DNA of 64,000 bases. Origin: an uncultured Desulfovibrio sp. (GTDB lineage Bacteria > Desulfobacterota > Desulfovibrionia > Desulfovibrionales > Desulfovibrionaceae). The stretch's first letter is position 1. Each line of letters begins with the position of its first letter. The notes under the pieces are model-generated. The model worked only from the letters and a program-made list of their open reading frames with translations. It was not told the DNA's origin and made no database searches. Location: positions 1 to 64,000 of the forward strand of contig NZ_CABSIF010000010.1 in the NCBI RefSeq assembly GCF_902477725.1, written 5' to 3'. This document shows positions 24,957 through 33,854 of this stretch, one piece after another. Both the position numbers and the translations under genes were made by a program.

Positions 24957-26216
24957 ATGCGTTCAATTCGCCTTTTTGATCTGCTGATGGGTTTTTCGCG
25001 TGCGCTGGATATGGTCACGCCGCTTCTTGCCGGACACCATCTGCGGGTTGCCTTTTTGAGCCAGGTTATTGCCGAACGCATGCGGTTACCCCGCACCACG
25101 CGCAAATACATGCTTATGGCCAGCATGCTGCACGATATTGGGGCAGTGCCGCTCAAAAGCGATACGCGCGACCTCATCTTTGAGCGCAACAAAGCCCTGC
25201 ACTGCCGGGCTGGCTGGGCCTTTTGCAAAACAGCAGGGCTGCCCACGCCGGTATGCGAAATGGTGCTGCATCACCATACGGAATGGTGCAGCTATGAGGC
25301 ATCCGACCAGCATTCACTGCCAGCCAATTGTATTCACATGGCTGACCGGGTTGACGTGGCCCTGCGCGGCAAGCAGACTTCTGACCTGCACAGCATCTGC
25401 CTCACCTTGCAGGCAAGAGACAGGGAATACGCCCCAGCCTGCCTTGCAGCGCTGGCAACCCTGGCTCATGATGCGGAAATTTCAGCGCTTCTGGGCAGCC
25501 ACGAGCGCATGGAAGAATACCTGGCCACGGCATTTGGCTCTGTGATTCTTGGCCCGGTGCAGCTTGTGGAACTGTGCGGGCTTTTTTCGCAAACCATTGA
25601 CTCCAAAAGCCCCTTTACCGCCACCCACTCCCTTGGCGTGGCCTATACGGCGCGCATGCTGCTCAGGCTGACCCGCATGGCCGATGCCGACGATCTCACA
25701 ACCATGTTTGTGGCCGGTCTGCTGCATGACATTGGCAAACTCGCGGTGCCGCTCGAAATTCTGGAAAAACCAGCGGCGCTCACGCCTGACGAAGTGCAGG
25801 AAATTCAGAAACATGCTGAAATCAGCATGGAGTTGCTGGGTTCCATACCCGGTTTTACCTGCGTACGGGAATGGGGAGGCAGACACCACGAGCGCATTGA
25901 CGGCACTGGCTATCCCCACAATATTGAAGGAAGCAGCCTGACACTCCCTGTGCGTATCATCGCCGTAGCGGATGTATTTACAGCCCTCACAGAAGACCGC
26001 CCCTACCGCAACGGCATGCCTCTGGCCGAAGCCATGAGAATCATCGCATCCATGGCGGAACTCGGCTATCTGGACAACGGCGTGGTAGCGCTCCTGGCCG
26101 ATAATGTGCTACGCGTCAACAAAGAGCGCATACGCGCCCAGCGCAAAGCCGCAGCAAACTTTGTGGTTATGCGCAGGCTGTGCGATGAGGCGGCCAAGGC
26201 TGCCAGGCAACCTTGA
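24957..26216 (+). CDS. Tandem HD / HD-GYP domain protein, probable cyclic-di-GMP phosphodiesterase
   Basis: 419 aa. The N-terminal HD-type domain (about 25-190) has GHHLRVAFLSQ, MLHDIGAVP and LHHHTEW. The C-terminal HD-GYP domain has THSLGVAYTARML, LLHDIGKLAVP, GRHHERIDGTGYP and ADVFTALTEDRPYR, all signatures of the metal centre and the GYP motif of c-di-GMP phosphodiesterases. No sensor or receiver domain is present. The neighbour 33 bp downstream is a membrane hemerythrin, hinting at redox- or oxygen-linked c-di-GMP control (inference). Confidence 0.9.
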   Translation: MRSIRLFDLLMGFSRALDMVTPLLAGHHLRVAFLSQVIAERMRLPRTTRKYMLMASMLHDIGAVPLKSDTRDLIFERNKALHCRAGWAFCKTAGLPTPVCEMVLHHHTEWCSYEASDQHSLPANCIHMADRVDVALRGKQTSDLHSICLTLQARDREYAPACLAALATLAHDAEISALLGSHERMEEYLATAFGSVILGPVQLVELCGLFSQTIDSKSPFTATHSLGVAYTARMLLRLTRMADADDLTTMFVAGLLHDIGKLAVPLEILEKPAALTPDEVQEIQKHAEISMELLGSIPGFTCVREWGGRHHERIDGTGYPHNIEGSSLTLPVRIIAVADVFTALTEDRPYRNGMPLAEAMRIIASMAELGYLDNGVVALLADNVLRVNKERIRAQRKAAANFVVMRRLCDEAAKAARQP

Positions 26217-26249
26217 ACTGGGTAGCCATACCCACTGACGGGGGGAATC

Positions 26250-27254
26250 ATGGGCGTTCCAATCATTTTTCTGATTATTGCTCCCTTGGCTGGCATTATC
26301 GCCATGCAGCTCACCCCGCCCTTTTCTCGGCTTGCTGTTGTCCTCTCCCTGATTTTTTCCTTCTGCGGCCTTGTGCTGCTCTACCGCTACCTCCTGCTTC
26401 CCTTGCGCACATTCGTAGCTGCCCTCGCGCAGCCAGGCTGCGCTGAAATTCCGTCCATACCCACGGCCTGCGATGTTGTGCGCGCTCTGGAAGACAGCCT
26501 CAATGCCAGAGAGGCCACGCTTCGCCACGATCTTGCCGAGGCGCGCGAAACAGCAGCCAAACTCCGGCAGGAAATTCAGGAACTACGCGAAAGGCGCGTT
26601 GTGGACATGCAGACGCAGCAGACTGCCCTTGCGGCGCTGCGCAAAGCCCAATCTGAATTGAATGACCTGGCTACAGCTGCTGATGCGGACAGTGGGTTGC
26701 CTGTGGACCGCCCGCACATCAGGGAGCAAATTCTTGACCTTTCTGCGGTGCTCCACCATAGCGAATGCATATTGCTGCACGCCAGCCAGCTTTTAGGTAC
26801 AGCTGACACCGACAAAGACGAAGCAGATACTACGCTTGCAGAGGCCTTCCCTTGGGATAGCCGCTACAACACAAACATTCCGGTCATTGACGGCCAGCAC
26901 AAACTTTTGCTTTCGTACATCAACAAACTACACCGTGGAATGCAGAAAGGCTGCGACAAAAAGCTGCTGCTCGAAATTCTTGATGATCTGACGGGCTATG
27001 CTTTTAGCCATTTTGCCACAGAAGAAATATTCTTCAGCCGCACGGCTTATCCGCTCACAGCACGGCACATTGAAGTACACCAGAGTTTCAGAAAAACAGT
27101 GACAGAACTCAGGGAGGCCGTGCTTGACGACAAGGCCTTTATTGATATTGCCCTGCTGGAATACCTGAAAACCTGGCTGGTGGATCATATACAGCAGATG
27201 GATGTGGGTTTTGCCTCATATGTGACCGGCACAAAGCCCACACCGGAGCAGTAA
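26250..27254 (+). CDS. Membrane-anchored bacteriohemerythrin-domain protein
   Basis: 334 aa. Two hydrophobic helices at the N-terminus (about 1-55) are followed by a coiled-coil region (about 75-140) rich in Glu, Ala and Arg, then a hemerythrin domain from WDSRYNTNIPVIDGQHKLL. Di-iron ligands are visible: His in DGQHK, His/Glu in HFATEE, two His in RHIEVHQSF and the HxxxxD in VDHIQQMD. It probably binds O2 (or NO) and transmits or buffers it at the membrane. It lies 33 bp after the HD-GYP gene and likely shares its transcript. Confidence 0.9.
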   Translation: MGVPIIFLIIAPLAGIIAMQLTPPFSRLAVVLSLIFSFCGLVLLYRYLLLPLRTFVAALAQPGCAEIPSIPTACDVVRALEDSLNAREATLRHDLAEARETAAKLRQEIQELRERRVVDMQTQQTALAALRKAQSELNDLATAADADSGLPVDRPHIREQILDLSAVLHHSECILLHASQLLGTADTDKDEADTTLAEAFPWDSRYNTNIPVIDGQHKLLLSYINKLHRGMQKGCDKKLLLEILDDLTGYAFSHFATEEIFFSRTAYPLTARHIEVHQSFRKTVTELREAVLDDKAFIDIALLEYLKTWLVDHIQQMDVGFASYVTGTKPTPEQ

Positions 27255-27275
27255 GCCTTCTGCGGCCAGACCCCA

Positions 27276-27300
27276 ATAAAAAACCCCGCTAAAAGCGGGG
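27276..27300 (-). terminator. Terminator of the nrd operon (and facing the hemerythrin gene)
   Basis: CCCCGC/GCGGGG stem (27284-27289 with 27295-27300) with loop TAAAA. The minus strand continues with GTTTTTTATT. It lies 45 bp past the nrdG stop. The plus strand has no T-run. Confidence 0.75.
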
Positions 27301-27345
27301 AACAGACGCGATCGGCAGAGCAAACTGTCAGGACTCGCAAAAAGT

Positions 27346-27834
27346 TCAACGGCTGAGCAGTTCTGCCGCTATTCGTTCTCGGGCAGCGCGGTCAAGAAGG
27401 CGCTGGTTTGAACTGCCCCTAAACTGCAGCTCAAGGTCGCGGAGGCTTTCCACATAGGGGCCATCCACAAGAACATCCGTCAGTTCCAGCAGCCGGTTTG
27501 TCCAATAGTCATTGCGGGCAAGCAGGGCTTCGAATGTGTACCCCGTGTAAGTCATCACATTTTTGCGCATGGCCTGTACACCCTCGGCCACGGCGCAGAG
27601 CGCCTGGGCCTGCTCAAAGGGCTCCCCGCCAGACAGCGTCACGCCCGCCAGGAGAGGGTTCTCCCCAAGCTGGGCAAGGGCGGCCTCCGCCGTAAACGGA
27701 AAGCCGCCCTCAAAGTCGTGCGTCTGCGGATTGTGGCACCCTTTGCAGTGATGCGGGCAACCCTGCGTGAACAGGACATACCTCAGGCCCGGGCCGTCCA
27801 CTATGGATTCTTCCACAATGCCTGACAGCCGCAT
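27346..27834 (-). CDS. nrdG: Anaerobic ribonucleotide reductase activating protein (radical SAM)
   Basis: Radical-SAM activase that installs the glycyl radical on the class III ribonucleotide reductase. 162 aa from MRLSGIVEESIVDGPGLR, with the cluster motif CPHHCKGC and the GGE motif LSGGEPFEQ. The frame is open upstream to 27975, but family alignment places the start at 27834. An ATG at 27858, overlapping the stop of the small upstream gene, is the main alternative. Gene order nrdD - small glycyl-radical gene - nrdG. Confidence 0.92.
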   Translation of the reverse strand: MRLSGIVEESIVDGPGLRYVLFTQGCPHHCKGCHNPQTHDFEGGFPFTAEAALAQLGENPLLAGVTLSGGEPFEQAQALCAVAEGVQAMRKNVMTYTGYTFEALLARNDYWTNRLLELTDVLVDGPYVESLRDLELQFRGSSNQRLLDRAARERIAAELLSR

Positions 27835-27853
27835 GACCCCGGCATTACCGGAT

Positions 27854-28024
27854 TCAGGCATGCTTGACACGATCGCGCTCTTCCGAGCGCTTGGCATTGT
27901 TGAAACGGTCAAGCGTTCCCACAAGGTAACCGGTGATGCGGCGGGTACGTTCAAAGCCCACATCCTGACCCACAAGTTTCTGCGCGGGCTTGGTTTCCTC
28001 GAACAGACGCGATTTCATTAGCAT
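27854..28024 (-). CDS. Small stand-alone glycyl-radical domain of NrdD
   Basis: 56 aa. The sequence RRITGYLVGTLDRFNN, then KRSEERDRVKHA, matches the extreme C-terminus of ordinary NrdD, where R-V/I-x-G-Y-L holds the radical glycine; here it is Gly32. The ATG at 28024 has a strong AAGGAG 7 bp upstream, and the frame differs from that of nrdD. The gene begins 52 bp after the nrdD stop. NrdD in this window stops right after its zinc site and has no radical motif of its own, so this peptide probably supplies it in trans. The first 25 residues are unique and could dock to NrdD. Confidence 0.8.
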   Translation of the reverse strand: MLMKSRLFEETKPAQKLVGQDVGFERTRRITGYLVGTLDRFNNAKRSEERDRVKHA

Positions 28025-28076
28025 TTTCGCTCTCCTTGTTCTATCAGCAAAAGTTGATGAAAATTGTATATGACCG

Positions 28077-30332
28077 CTAGTCCCACTTGGGGGTGTGCGG
28101 GTATTTTTTACGCAGTTCTTTAAGCAGCTCGGCACTCACGGCTTCGCCTTCCTTACGGCCGCAACGGGGGCAGGCGCCGTTGATCACACCCACATAGCCG
28201 CAGACAGGGTCGCGATCCAGGGGATGGTTGATGGAGCCGTAGCCAACGCCATTATCATGCATAAAACGGATGATGCTCTCAAAAGCCTCAAGGTTTTTGC
28301 AGGTATCGCCATCCAGCTCCACATAGGTGATGTGGCCCGCATTGGTCAGCGCGTGGTACGGAGCCTCGATCTGTATCTTTTTAAAGGCCTTGATGGGGCA
28401 GTACACCGGCACGTGGAACGAGTTGGTGTAGTAATCCCTGTCAGTGATGCCGGGAATGCTGCCGAACTTTTCCTTGTCGAGGTTGACAAAGCGCCCGCTC
28501 AGGCTTTCCGCCGGGGTGGCGATGAGTGAAAAATTGAGCCCTGTCTTTTCAGCCTCGTCATCGCACCGTTTGCGCAGATGCGTAACAATCTCAATGCCAA
28601 GCTTCTGGGCATCTTCGCTTTCGCCGTGGTGCTGGCCCACAAGAGCCTTGAGCGTTTCGGCAAGGCCGATAAAGCCCACGGTCAGGGTGCCGTGCTTGAG
28701 CACTTCTTCAATGCTGTCGTCCCAACCCAGTTTGTCGGAATCAAGCCAGATGCCCTCGCCCATGAGGAAGGGATAGTTACGCACCTTTTTGGCGCTCTGG
28801 ATCTTGAGCCGATGCAGCAACTGGCGGAACACCAGATCGATCTTGTCGTCCAGCAGGGCGTAGAAACGGCTGATATCACCGCGCGCATCCAGCCCAAGCC
28901 GGGGAAGGTTGATGGACGTAAAGCTCAGATTACCGCGACCGCACGTAACCTGCCTGTCCTTGTCGTACACGTTGCCAAGCACACGTGTGCGGCAGCCCAT
29001 GTAGGCCACTTCCGTATTATAGTCGCCCGGGCGGTAGTACTGGAGGTTATACGGCGCGTCAAGAAAGCTGAAATTGGGGAAAAGCCGCATGGCGGAAACA
29101 TCCATAGCCTGCTTGAAAAGATCGTAGTTGGGATCTTCAGGATTATAGTTGACCCCGGACTTAACCTTGAAAATCTGCACGGGGAAGATGGAGGTTTCTC
29201 CATTGCCAAGCCCGGCCTTGGTGGCGCGCAGCAAGTTTTTGACAACTATGCGGCCCTCGGCAGAAACATCCGTGCCGTAGTTGATGGAGCTGAAAGGCAC
29301 CTGCGCGCCTGCGCGGGAATTCATGGTGTTCAGGTTGTGGATCAGGGCTTCCATGGCCTGATAGGTGCGGCGCTCTGTGTATTTGAAGGCTTCGCCGGCA
29401 GCATAGGCATGCGCGCGCGTTACAAGTTCGCGCTGGGCCTCGGGGGCAGCCGCCACAAGAGCTTCTCCAAAGGCATCGCAAGTGCCAAGGCGTGGGCCTT
29501 CGGGCAACAGTGCGATGGTTTCTCTGGCGGCGTCAATGGCTGCCTGCTCTTCCAGATTCTGGGCAATGCGCAAAAATGCGGCAAAGGCGCGCTCATATTC
29601 CTTGCGGTAGGTTTTGATAACGCCTTCGGCCATGGCAAAGTCAAAATGCGGCACACTCTGGCCGCCGTGCATTTCATTCTGGTTGGCCTGAATGGCAATG
29701 CAGGCAAGGGCCGAGTAGCTCTCAATGGAATTGGGCTCGCGCAAATGCCCGTGCCCCGTGGAAAAACCATTTTTAAACAGGGGGATAAGGTCAATCTGGC
29801 AGCACGTTTCCGTGAGCATGTAAAAATCTTTGTCGTGAATGTGGATATCGCCGTTGAGGTGCGCGGCAGATGCATCCTTGGGTAGAATGTAGTTGTCGAT
29901 GAAGAATTTTGAGCCCTCGGAACCATACTTGAGCATAGTGCCCATGGCCGTATCGCCATCGATATTGGCGTTCTCGCGCTTGATGTCTTCCTGCAGGGCC
30001 GGGGAATACGTAAGTTTTTTATAGATATCCATGAGATACGATTCCGCATTACGGATTTTCGTATGCTCGGCCCGGTACAGAATGTAAGCCTTGGCGCTTT
30101 TGGCGTAGTCGTACTGAATCAGGGTTTCTTCAACAACATCCTGAATTTCTTCCACATGCTTGAGGCAGCGCGACTCCAGCTTTTTGCACACCTTTTCGGT
30201 GACAAACAGCAGGTCAGTGGGGGACATGTCTTCACCGCCAACGGCCTGATTGGCCTTGGTGATGGCATTGAGAATCTTGACCGAATCAAAAGGCACTTCC
30301 GTGCCGTCGCGCTTAATAATGCTGGCGAGCAT
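28077..30332 (-). CDS. nrdD: Anaerobic (class III) ribonucleoside-triphosphate reductase, lacking the glycyl-radical tail
   Basis: Reduces ribonucleotides to deoxyribonucleotides without oxygen. 751 aa: ATP-cone regulatory domain (about 1-95, IIKRDGTEVPFDSVKI), the 10-stranded barrel with YMGCRTRVLGN, and a C-terminal zinc-type segment DPVCGYVGVINGACPRCG. The protein then ends at ...KKYPHTPKWD, where other NrdDs continue into the R-V/I-x-G-Y-L radical motif. That motif is on the next gene. The frame is open to 30431, but the ATG at 30332 has GGAG 9 bp upstream and starts MLASIIKRDG. Expression is under a cobalamin riboswitch. Confidence 0.95.
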   Translation of the reverse strand: MLASIIKRDGTEVPFDSVKILNAITKANQAVGGEDMSPTDLLFVTEKVCKKLESRCLKHVEEIQDVVEETLIQYDYAKSAKAYILYRAEHTKIRNAESYLMDIYKKLTYSPALQEDIKRENANIDGDTAMGTMLKYGSEGSKFFIDNYILPKDASAAHLNGDIHIHDKDFYMLTETCCQIDLIPLFKNGFSTGHGHLREPNSIESYSALACIAIQANQNEMHGGQSVPHFDFAMAEGVIKTYRKEYERAFAAFLRIAQNLEEQAAIDAARETIALLPEGPRLGTCDAFGEALVAAAPEAQRELVTRAHAYAAGEAFKYTERRTYQAMEALIHNLNTMNSRAGAQVPFSSINYGTDVSAEGRIVVKNLLRATKAGLGNGETSIFPVQIFKVKSGVNYNPEDPNYDLFKQAMDVSAMRLFPNFSFLDAPYNLQYYRPGDYNTEVAYMGCRTRVLGNVYDKDRQVTCGRGNLSFTSINLPRLGLDARGDISRFYALLDDKIDLVFRQLLHRLKIQSAKKVRNYPFLMGEGIWLDSDKLGWDDSIEEVLKHGTLTVGFIGLAETLKALVGQHHGESEDAQKLGIEIVTHLRKRCDDEAEKTGLNFSLIATPAESLSGRFVNLDKEKFGSIPGITDRDYYTNSFHVPVYCPIKAFKKIQIEAPYHALTNAGHITYVELDGDTCKNLEAFESIIRFMHDNGVGYGSINHPLDRDPVCGYVGVINGACPRCGRKEGEAVSAELLKELRKKYPHTPKWD

Positions 30333-30360
30333 GAACTTCGCTCCAAACGTGTGGGCTATG

Positions 30361-30413
30361 AACAAAAAGGCCGCCCGAACAAAACGGGCGGAGAGGCCAT
30401 CAATGGCCTTTTT
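30361..30413 (-). promoter_or_regulatory. Terminator/antiterminator expression platform of the cobalamin riboswitch
   Basis: Minus strand: stem CCGCCCG/CGGGCGG (30391-30385 with 30377-30371), then CCTTTTTG. An upstream AAAAAGGCC (30413-30405) can pair with GGCCTTTTT (30372-30364), offering an alternative fold. It sits between the aptamer and the nrdD start, so control is probably by transcription termination. Confidence 0.7.
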
Positions 30414-30466
30414 CTGACGGTTCATCTGCAAAAGCCCGTTGCAGATGCTCCACTTTCTTAGAACGG

Positions 30467-30620
30467 TTGAAAGCAGGTCTTCCGGCTTGCCTGCCGCTTT
30501 TCGGCCTTCCCGGTTTTATCCAGTGACACGCGAGGAAAAGCGGTTTTGAACAGGCACACGGCGGCGGGTCCGCTCCCGAATTTCACGGGAATTCCCTATT
30601 AAGCTCCATGGCGCTTTCAA
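30467..30620 (-). ncRNA. Cobalamin (B12) riboswitch aptamer
   Basis: Read on the minus strand, P1 is TTGAAAGC (30620-30613) with GCTTTCAA (30474-30467). Inside are the conserved blocks in order: AATAGGGAATTCCCGTGAAA, GCGGACCCGCCGCCGTG, GTCACTG, GGGAAGGC and the B12 box AAGCCGGAAGACCTGC. These are the diagnostic elements of adenosylcobalamin riboswitches. It precedes nrdD, a B12-independent reductase, implying repression when B12 is available. A TTGACA (30656-30651) lies upstream as a possible -35 box. Confidence 0.95.
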
Positions 30621-30656
30621 TGTCTAGAAAATCTCAAAAGAATTGCACCCTGTCAA

Positions 30657-31144
30657 TAAATGCACGCAAAAAAGCTCTCCTAGTGCCGTAGCAACACTGC
30701 GAATTCACTATTGAATTTTCTTGCCTGCCCATTTTTTCACTACATCAAGGCCGCAAAACAGTGAGGGCGGGAACAAGAAAGTTCGCCCTGACTAGAGCCA
30801 GATCAGGCAACCTGACCCGCAACATGTGTGGCTTTGATTGGCGTTGCTGAAACATTTCGTCATGAATTCAGGCATCATGCCCGCATGGCGCTGCCGCCCA
30901 GGCACCGGCACTGCGACCGCAGCCGATACCTGGCGAGCTTTCCTCAGAAAGCAGTTCCCGTAACGCAGACAAGAACCTACTCTACCCACGCAGGGTTTTC
31001 AAGACGGCCTCCCCCACGTAAGGGGACTTACCTCGGACTTGACATTTTTATTTGCCCGCCGCTTGCCGAAGATATCGTTTATAAAAACTTTTTTTGTACA
31101 CGCAAACAGGGTTTGAGAATTCCGTAACAGCTAATAAACACAAG
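30657..31144. other. Intergenic region without a supported gene
   Basis: About 490 bp between the riboswitch promoter region and the terminator of the M16 peptidase gene. No frame with a ribosome site and plausible composition was found. One inverted repeat (AGGGCG.../...CGCCCT, about 30763-30787) is present without a T-run. I do not recognise a known RNA. Confidence 0.4.
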
Positions 31145-31216
31145 GGGCCGCATCGGCCCAACTCCGCTTCCACCGCCAATTTGCAGAGAAGCGCAATCGG
31201 ATACCCGATGCGGCCC
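31145..31216 (-). terminator. Large inverted repeat after the M16 peptidase gene
   Basis: A perfect 12-bp pair, GGGCCGCATCGG (31145-31156) and CCGATGCGGCCC (31205-31216), separated by 48 nt and beginning 23 bp after the stop codon. Only CTTGTGTTT follows on the minus strand. It may be a terminator or an mRNA 3'-end stabilising structure. Confidence 0.45.
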
Positions 31217-31238
31217 GTCAATAAACCCGAAACGCCGT

Positions 31239-33854
31239 CTACGGCAGCAGGATCATGTTGTAGAGGTTCTTGTCGTCCAGATACTTCTGCGCCACGGCCT
31301 GAATATCCGCAGGGGTCAGCTTGGCTGCTTTGTCGATGAGCGACTTGCTGAAATCGCGGGGCAGGCCCAGCACGGCGTCTGTGGCGGCCACGCCTGCGCG
31401 GGAATCAAGGCTTTGCTTGTCGCGGTAGTATTCGCCAAGCAGGCGGTTGGCTCCGGCTTCAAGCAGTTCCGCAGGCAGGGGTTTTGCCTTGATATCGGCA
31501 ATAATCTTGGCAAAGCCTTCACGCGCCTGCGCCACCTTGTCAGGCGTAGTGCCAATGTAAAAAGCCATCATGCCAGCCTGAGGCATGGCGCGGTAAAAGG
31601 CCGTGACCGTGTACCCAAGGCCCTGCTCGTCGCGCATCTGGCTGAACAGCAGGCCGCTCTGCCCGGAAAGCACAGACTGCAAAAGCATGAGTGCCGGGGC
31701 GTCCGGGCTGGTGTAGGGCACAGCCTTGAACATCTGGAGCACGTGGGCCTGATTGCGCCCTGGCAGATGCAGATCAAGGTTACGGGCATCACCCCATGAG
31801 GGAGCGGGCAAGGAGAAATCCTTTTTGTCTGGCGCGGGCAATGTGCGGGCAAAGGCCAGCACGGCCTCGCGGTCAAAATCGCCTGCCACTGCCAGCACCC
31901 AGGGCTGCACGAGCTGCTTGTCCCAGAACGAGCGCACATCCTTGGGCGTAAACTTGGAAAGGTTCGCTTCCGTCCCCAGGCTGTCGTAGCCGTAGGGCTG
32001 ACCGCCGGGGAAGATGAAGGGATTCACGCGTGAGAACAGGAAGGAGGTGGGCCTGTCTGCCCGCTGGCGGATGGCGGCCTTCATATTTTCCGCTTCACGC
32101 TTGATTTCCTTGGCTTCAAACCGGGGCTTGCCCAGAACCTCGCCCAGCATGGAGAAATAATCGGCATTGAATCGGGCCGGGCCGGTCAGGGACACGGTAA
32201 AGGTTTGCAGGCCCGCCTTGGCGGAGAGTGAAGCCGCGCGGTCGGCGAAATAGCGTTCCATTGCCTGGGCGTCCAGTTTGCCGCTGCCGTCGCCAAGGGT
32301 GCTGGCCGTCAGTTCTGCCAGCCCCTGCTGGTCAGGCTTCAGCAGGGCGTTGCCGCCGGGCAGCATGAGATCAACCGCCACATAGGGCACAGTTGCATCA
32401 GGAATAAGAATGACGGTACGTCCCTGCCCCAGATCGACCACTTCCTGCTGACCCGCAGTGGCCGAAGCCTGCTGCGCAGTTTTGGCAGCGGCGCTGCCGG
32501 GCCAGTTCTTTTGCAGCACGGCTTCCAGATCGGGCAGCTTGGCATTCTCAGGCGCGAGCACACGCACCCGCGCCCTGCTGGGGTCAAGCCAGAGGTCAAT
32601 GGCCTGCTGCACCTGCGGCTGCGAAACATTACGCTGGGTGAAGCGCAGATTTTGTTCCGCCACATCGCCGCCCAGCTCAAACTGGACGCTGCCCAGCCAG
32701 GAGGCCAGGCCGTTGAGCGTTTCCGCCGAGCGGTCCATGCTGTCTTCAAGGTTGTAGCGGGCGCGCTTGAGGGCCTCGGGCTTGAAGTCTGCGGCCTTGA
32801 GTTTGGCAAGGTCTGTGGTCAGCCCCTGCCAGAAGGCCTCCAGCTTTTCCGGGGCCATATTGGCTGTAATGTACAGCATGCCCGCGCGCGCAAGGCTCAT
32901 GTTGCCCACGCTGATGCTGTCCACAAGCTGCTTTTCATACTCGTACTTGCGGCTCAGCAGCGAGGTGCCGTCGCCGCCAAGCAGGTAGCTCAGCACGTCC
33001 AGATCCACAGAGCGCAGGTCCCGCAAGGCTGGCGCAGGAAAGGCCATGCCCAGATAGACCTTGTTCCAGGGGCCGCGCACTACCTCAACGCGCTGGCCGC
33101 CGGGGGCCATAAGCAAATCAACCTGCGGCGGCGTAACAGCATCGTTGGTGTTGGCCATAGCGCCAAAAAGTTCCTGCGCGTGTTGCATCACAGCTTGCGG
33201 ATCAATATCGCCCGCCACCAGCAGCATCATGTTTTGCGGCTGATACCAGCGCTGCACATAGGCGCGAAGGTCATCGGCAGTGATGGCGCGCACGGTTTCC
33301 TTAAAGCCGATGATGGGTCGCCCGTAGGGGGTGTTCTGGAGTGTGGACACCTGCAGGCTTTCAAACAGCCTGCTCATGGGCGAATCCTGATCGCGCTCAA
33401 GCTCGGAAATCACCACTTCTTTTTCCGACTCCAGCTCCTTGGGATCCAGAGAGGCCTGAAAGGCCATTTCTTTCACCACGTCCATGCCCATGCGCCAGTG
33501 AGCGGCGGGCATGTCCGTCATGTACCATGTCTTGTCAAAGCTGGTGGCCGCGTTGAGGTAGCCGCCAAGGGCTTCCACATCGCGCGCCACCTGGCCCTTG
33601 GGCCGATGCTCTGTACCTTTGAAGACCATGTGCTCAAGCAGATGGCTGATGCCAGCCTGCTTGGCGTCCTCATTGGCCGACCCGGTGCGCACGTAAAGGC
33701 GCGTTGCCACCAGAGGAAAGCGGCTGTCCTTGATGATATACACGGAAAGCCCGTTGGGCAGTTTGGTCAGGGTTCGCTGTTCGCCCGGAGCCGCAGAGGC
33801 CGCGCCAGCCAGCAAGGCCAGCAGCAAGGGCAATAACAGAAGTATGCGTTGCAT
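31239..33854 (-). CDS. Secreted M16-family zinc metallopeptidase (pitrilysin-like, two-domain)
   Basis: 871 aa. A clear signal peptide (MQRILLLLPLLLALLAGAASA) gives periplasmic location. The inverted zinc motif HxxEH is His71-LLE-His75, with the downstream Glu in ESEKEVVISELERD. The first M16 half is active and a second, catalytically empty half follows (about 460-871), as in bacterial processing peptidases. It should degrade or process small periplasmic polypeptides. Good ribosome site AAGGAG 6 bp before the ATG. Single gene: terminators lie on both sides. Confidence 0.93.
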   Translation of the reverse strand: MQRILLLLPLLLALLAGAASAAPGEQRTLTKLPNGLSVYIIKDSRFPLVATRLYVRTGSANEDAKQAGISHLLEHMVFKGTEHRPKGQVARDVEALGGYLNAATSFDKTWYMTDMPAAHWRMGMDVVKEMAFQASLDPKELESEKEVVISELERDQDSPMSRLFESLQVSTLQNTPYGRPIIGFKETVRAITADDLRAYVQRWYQPQNMMLLVAGDIDPQAVMQHAQELFGAMANTNDAVTPPQVDLLMAPGGQRVEVVRGPWNKVYLGMAFPAPALRDLRSVDLDVLSYLLGGDGTSLLSRKYEYEKQLVDSISVGNMSLARAGMLYITANMAPEKLEAFWQGLTTDLAKLKAADFKPEALKRARYNLEDSMDRSAETLNGLASWLGSVQFELGGDVAEQNLRFTQRNVSQPQVQQAIDLWLDPSRARVRVLAPENAKLPDLEAVLQKNWPGSAAAKTAQQASATAGQQEVVDLGQGRTVILIPDATVPYVAVDLMLPGGNALLKPDQQGLAELTASTLGDGSGKLDAQAMERYFADRAASLSAKAGLQTFTVSLTGPARFNADYFSMLGEVLGKPRFEAKEIKREAENMKAAIRQRADRPTSFLFSRVNPFIFPGGQPYGYDSLGTEANLSKFTPKDVRSFWDKQLVQPWVLAVAGDFDREAVLAFARTLPAPDKKDFSLPAPSWGDARNLDLHLPGRNQAHVLQMFKAVPYTSPDAPALMLLQSVLSGQSGLLFSQMRDEQGLGYTVTAFYRAMPQAGMMAFYIGTTPDKVAQAREGFAKIIADIKAKPLPAELLEAGANRLLGEYYRDKQSLDSRAGVAATDAVLGLPRDFSKSLIDKAAKLTPADIQAVAQKYLDDKNLYNMILLP

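Noticed and set aside
27835..27975. A longer nrdG starting at 27975
   Set aside because: The additional 47 residues overlap the small glycyl-radical gene and do not match the NrdG N-terminus; MRLSGIVEESIVDGPG is the standard start.
28578..29885. 435-codon plus-strand frame opposite nrdD
   Set aside because: The minus-strand NrdD is unmistakable; this frame exists only because of GC-rich codon bias.
30657..31144. RNase P, SRP or tmRNA gene in the spacer after the riboswitch
   Set aside because: I looked for their conserved blocks on both strands and found none.
32511..33836. 441-codon plus-strand frame opposite the M16 peptidase gene
   Set aside because: It is the antisense shadow of a clear peptidase gene; its product is His/Ala/Gly-rich with no family signature.
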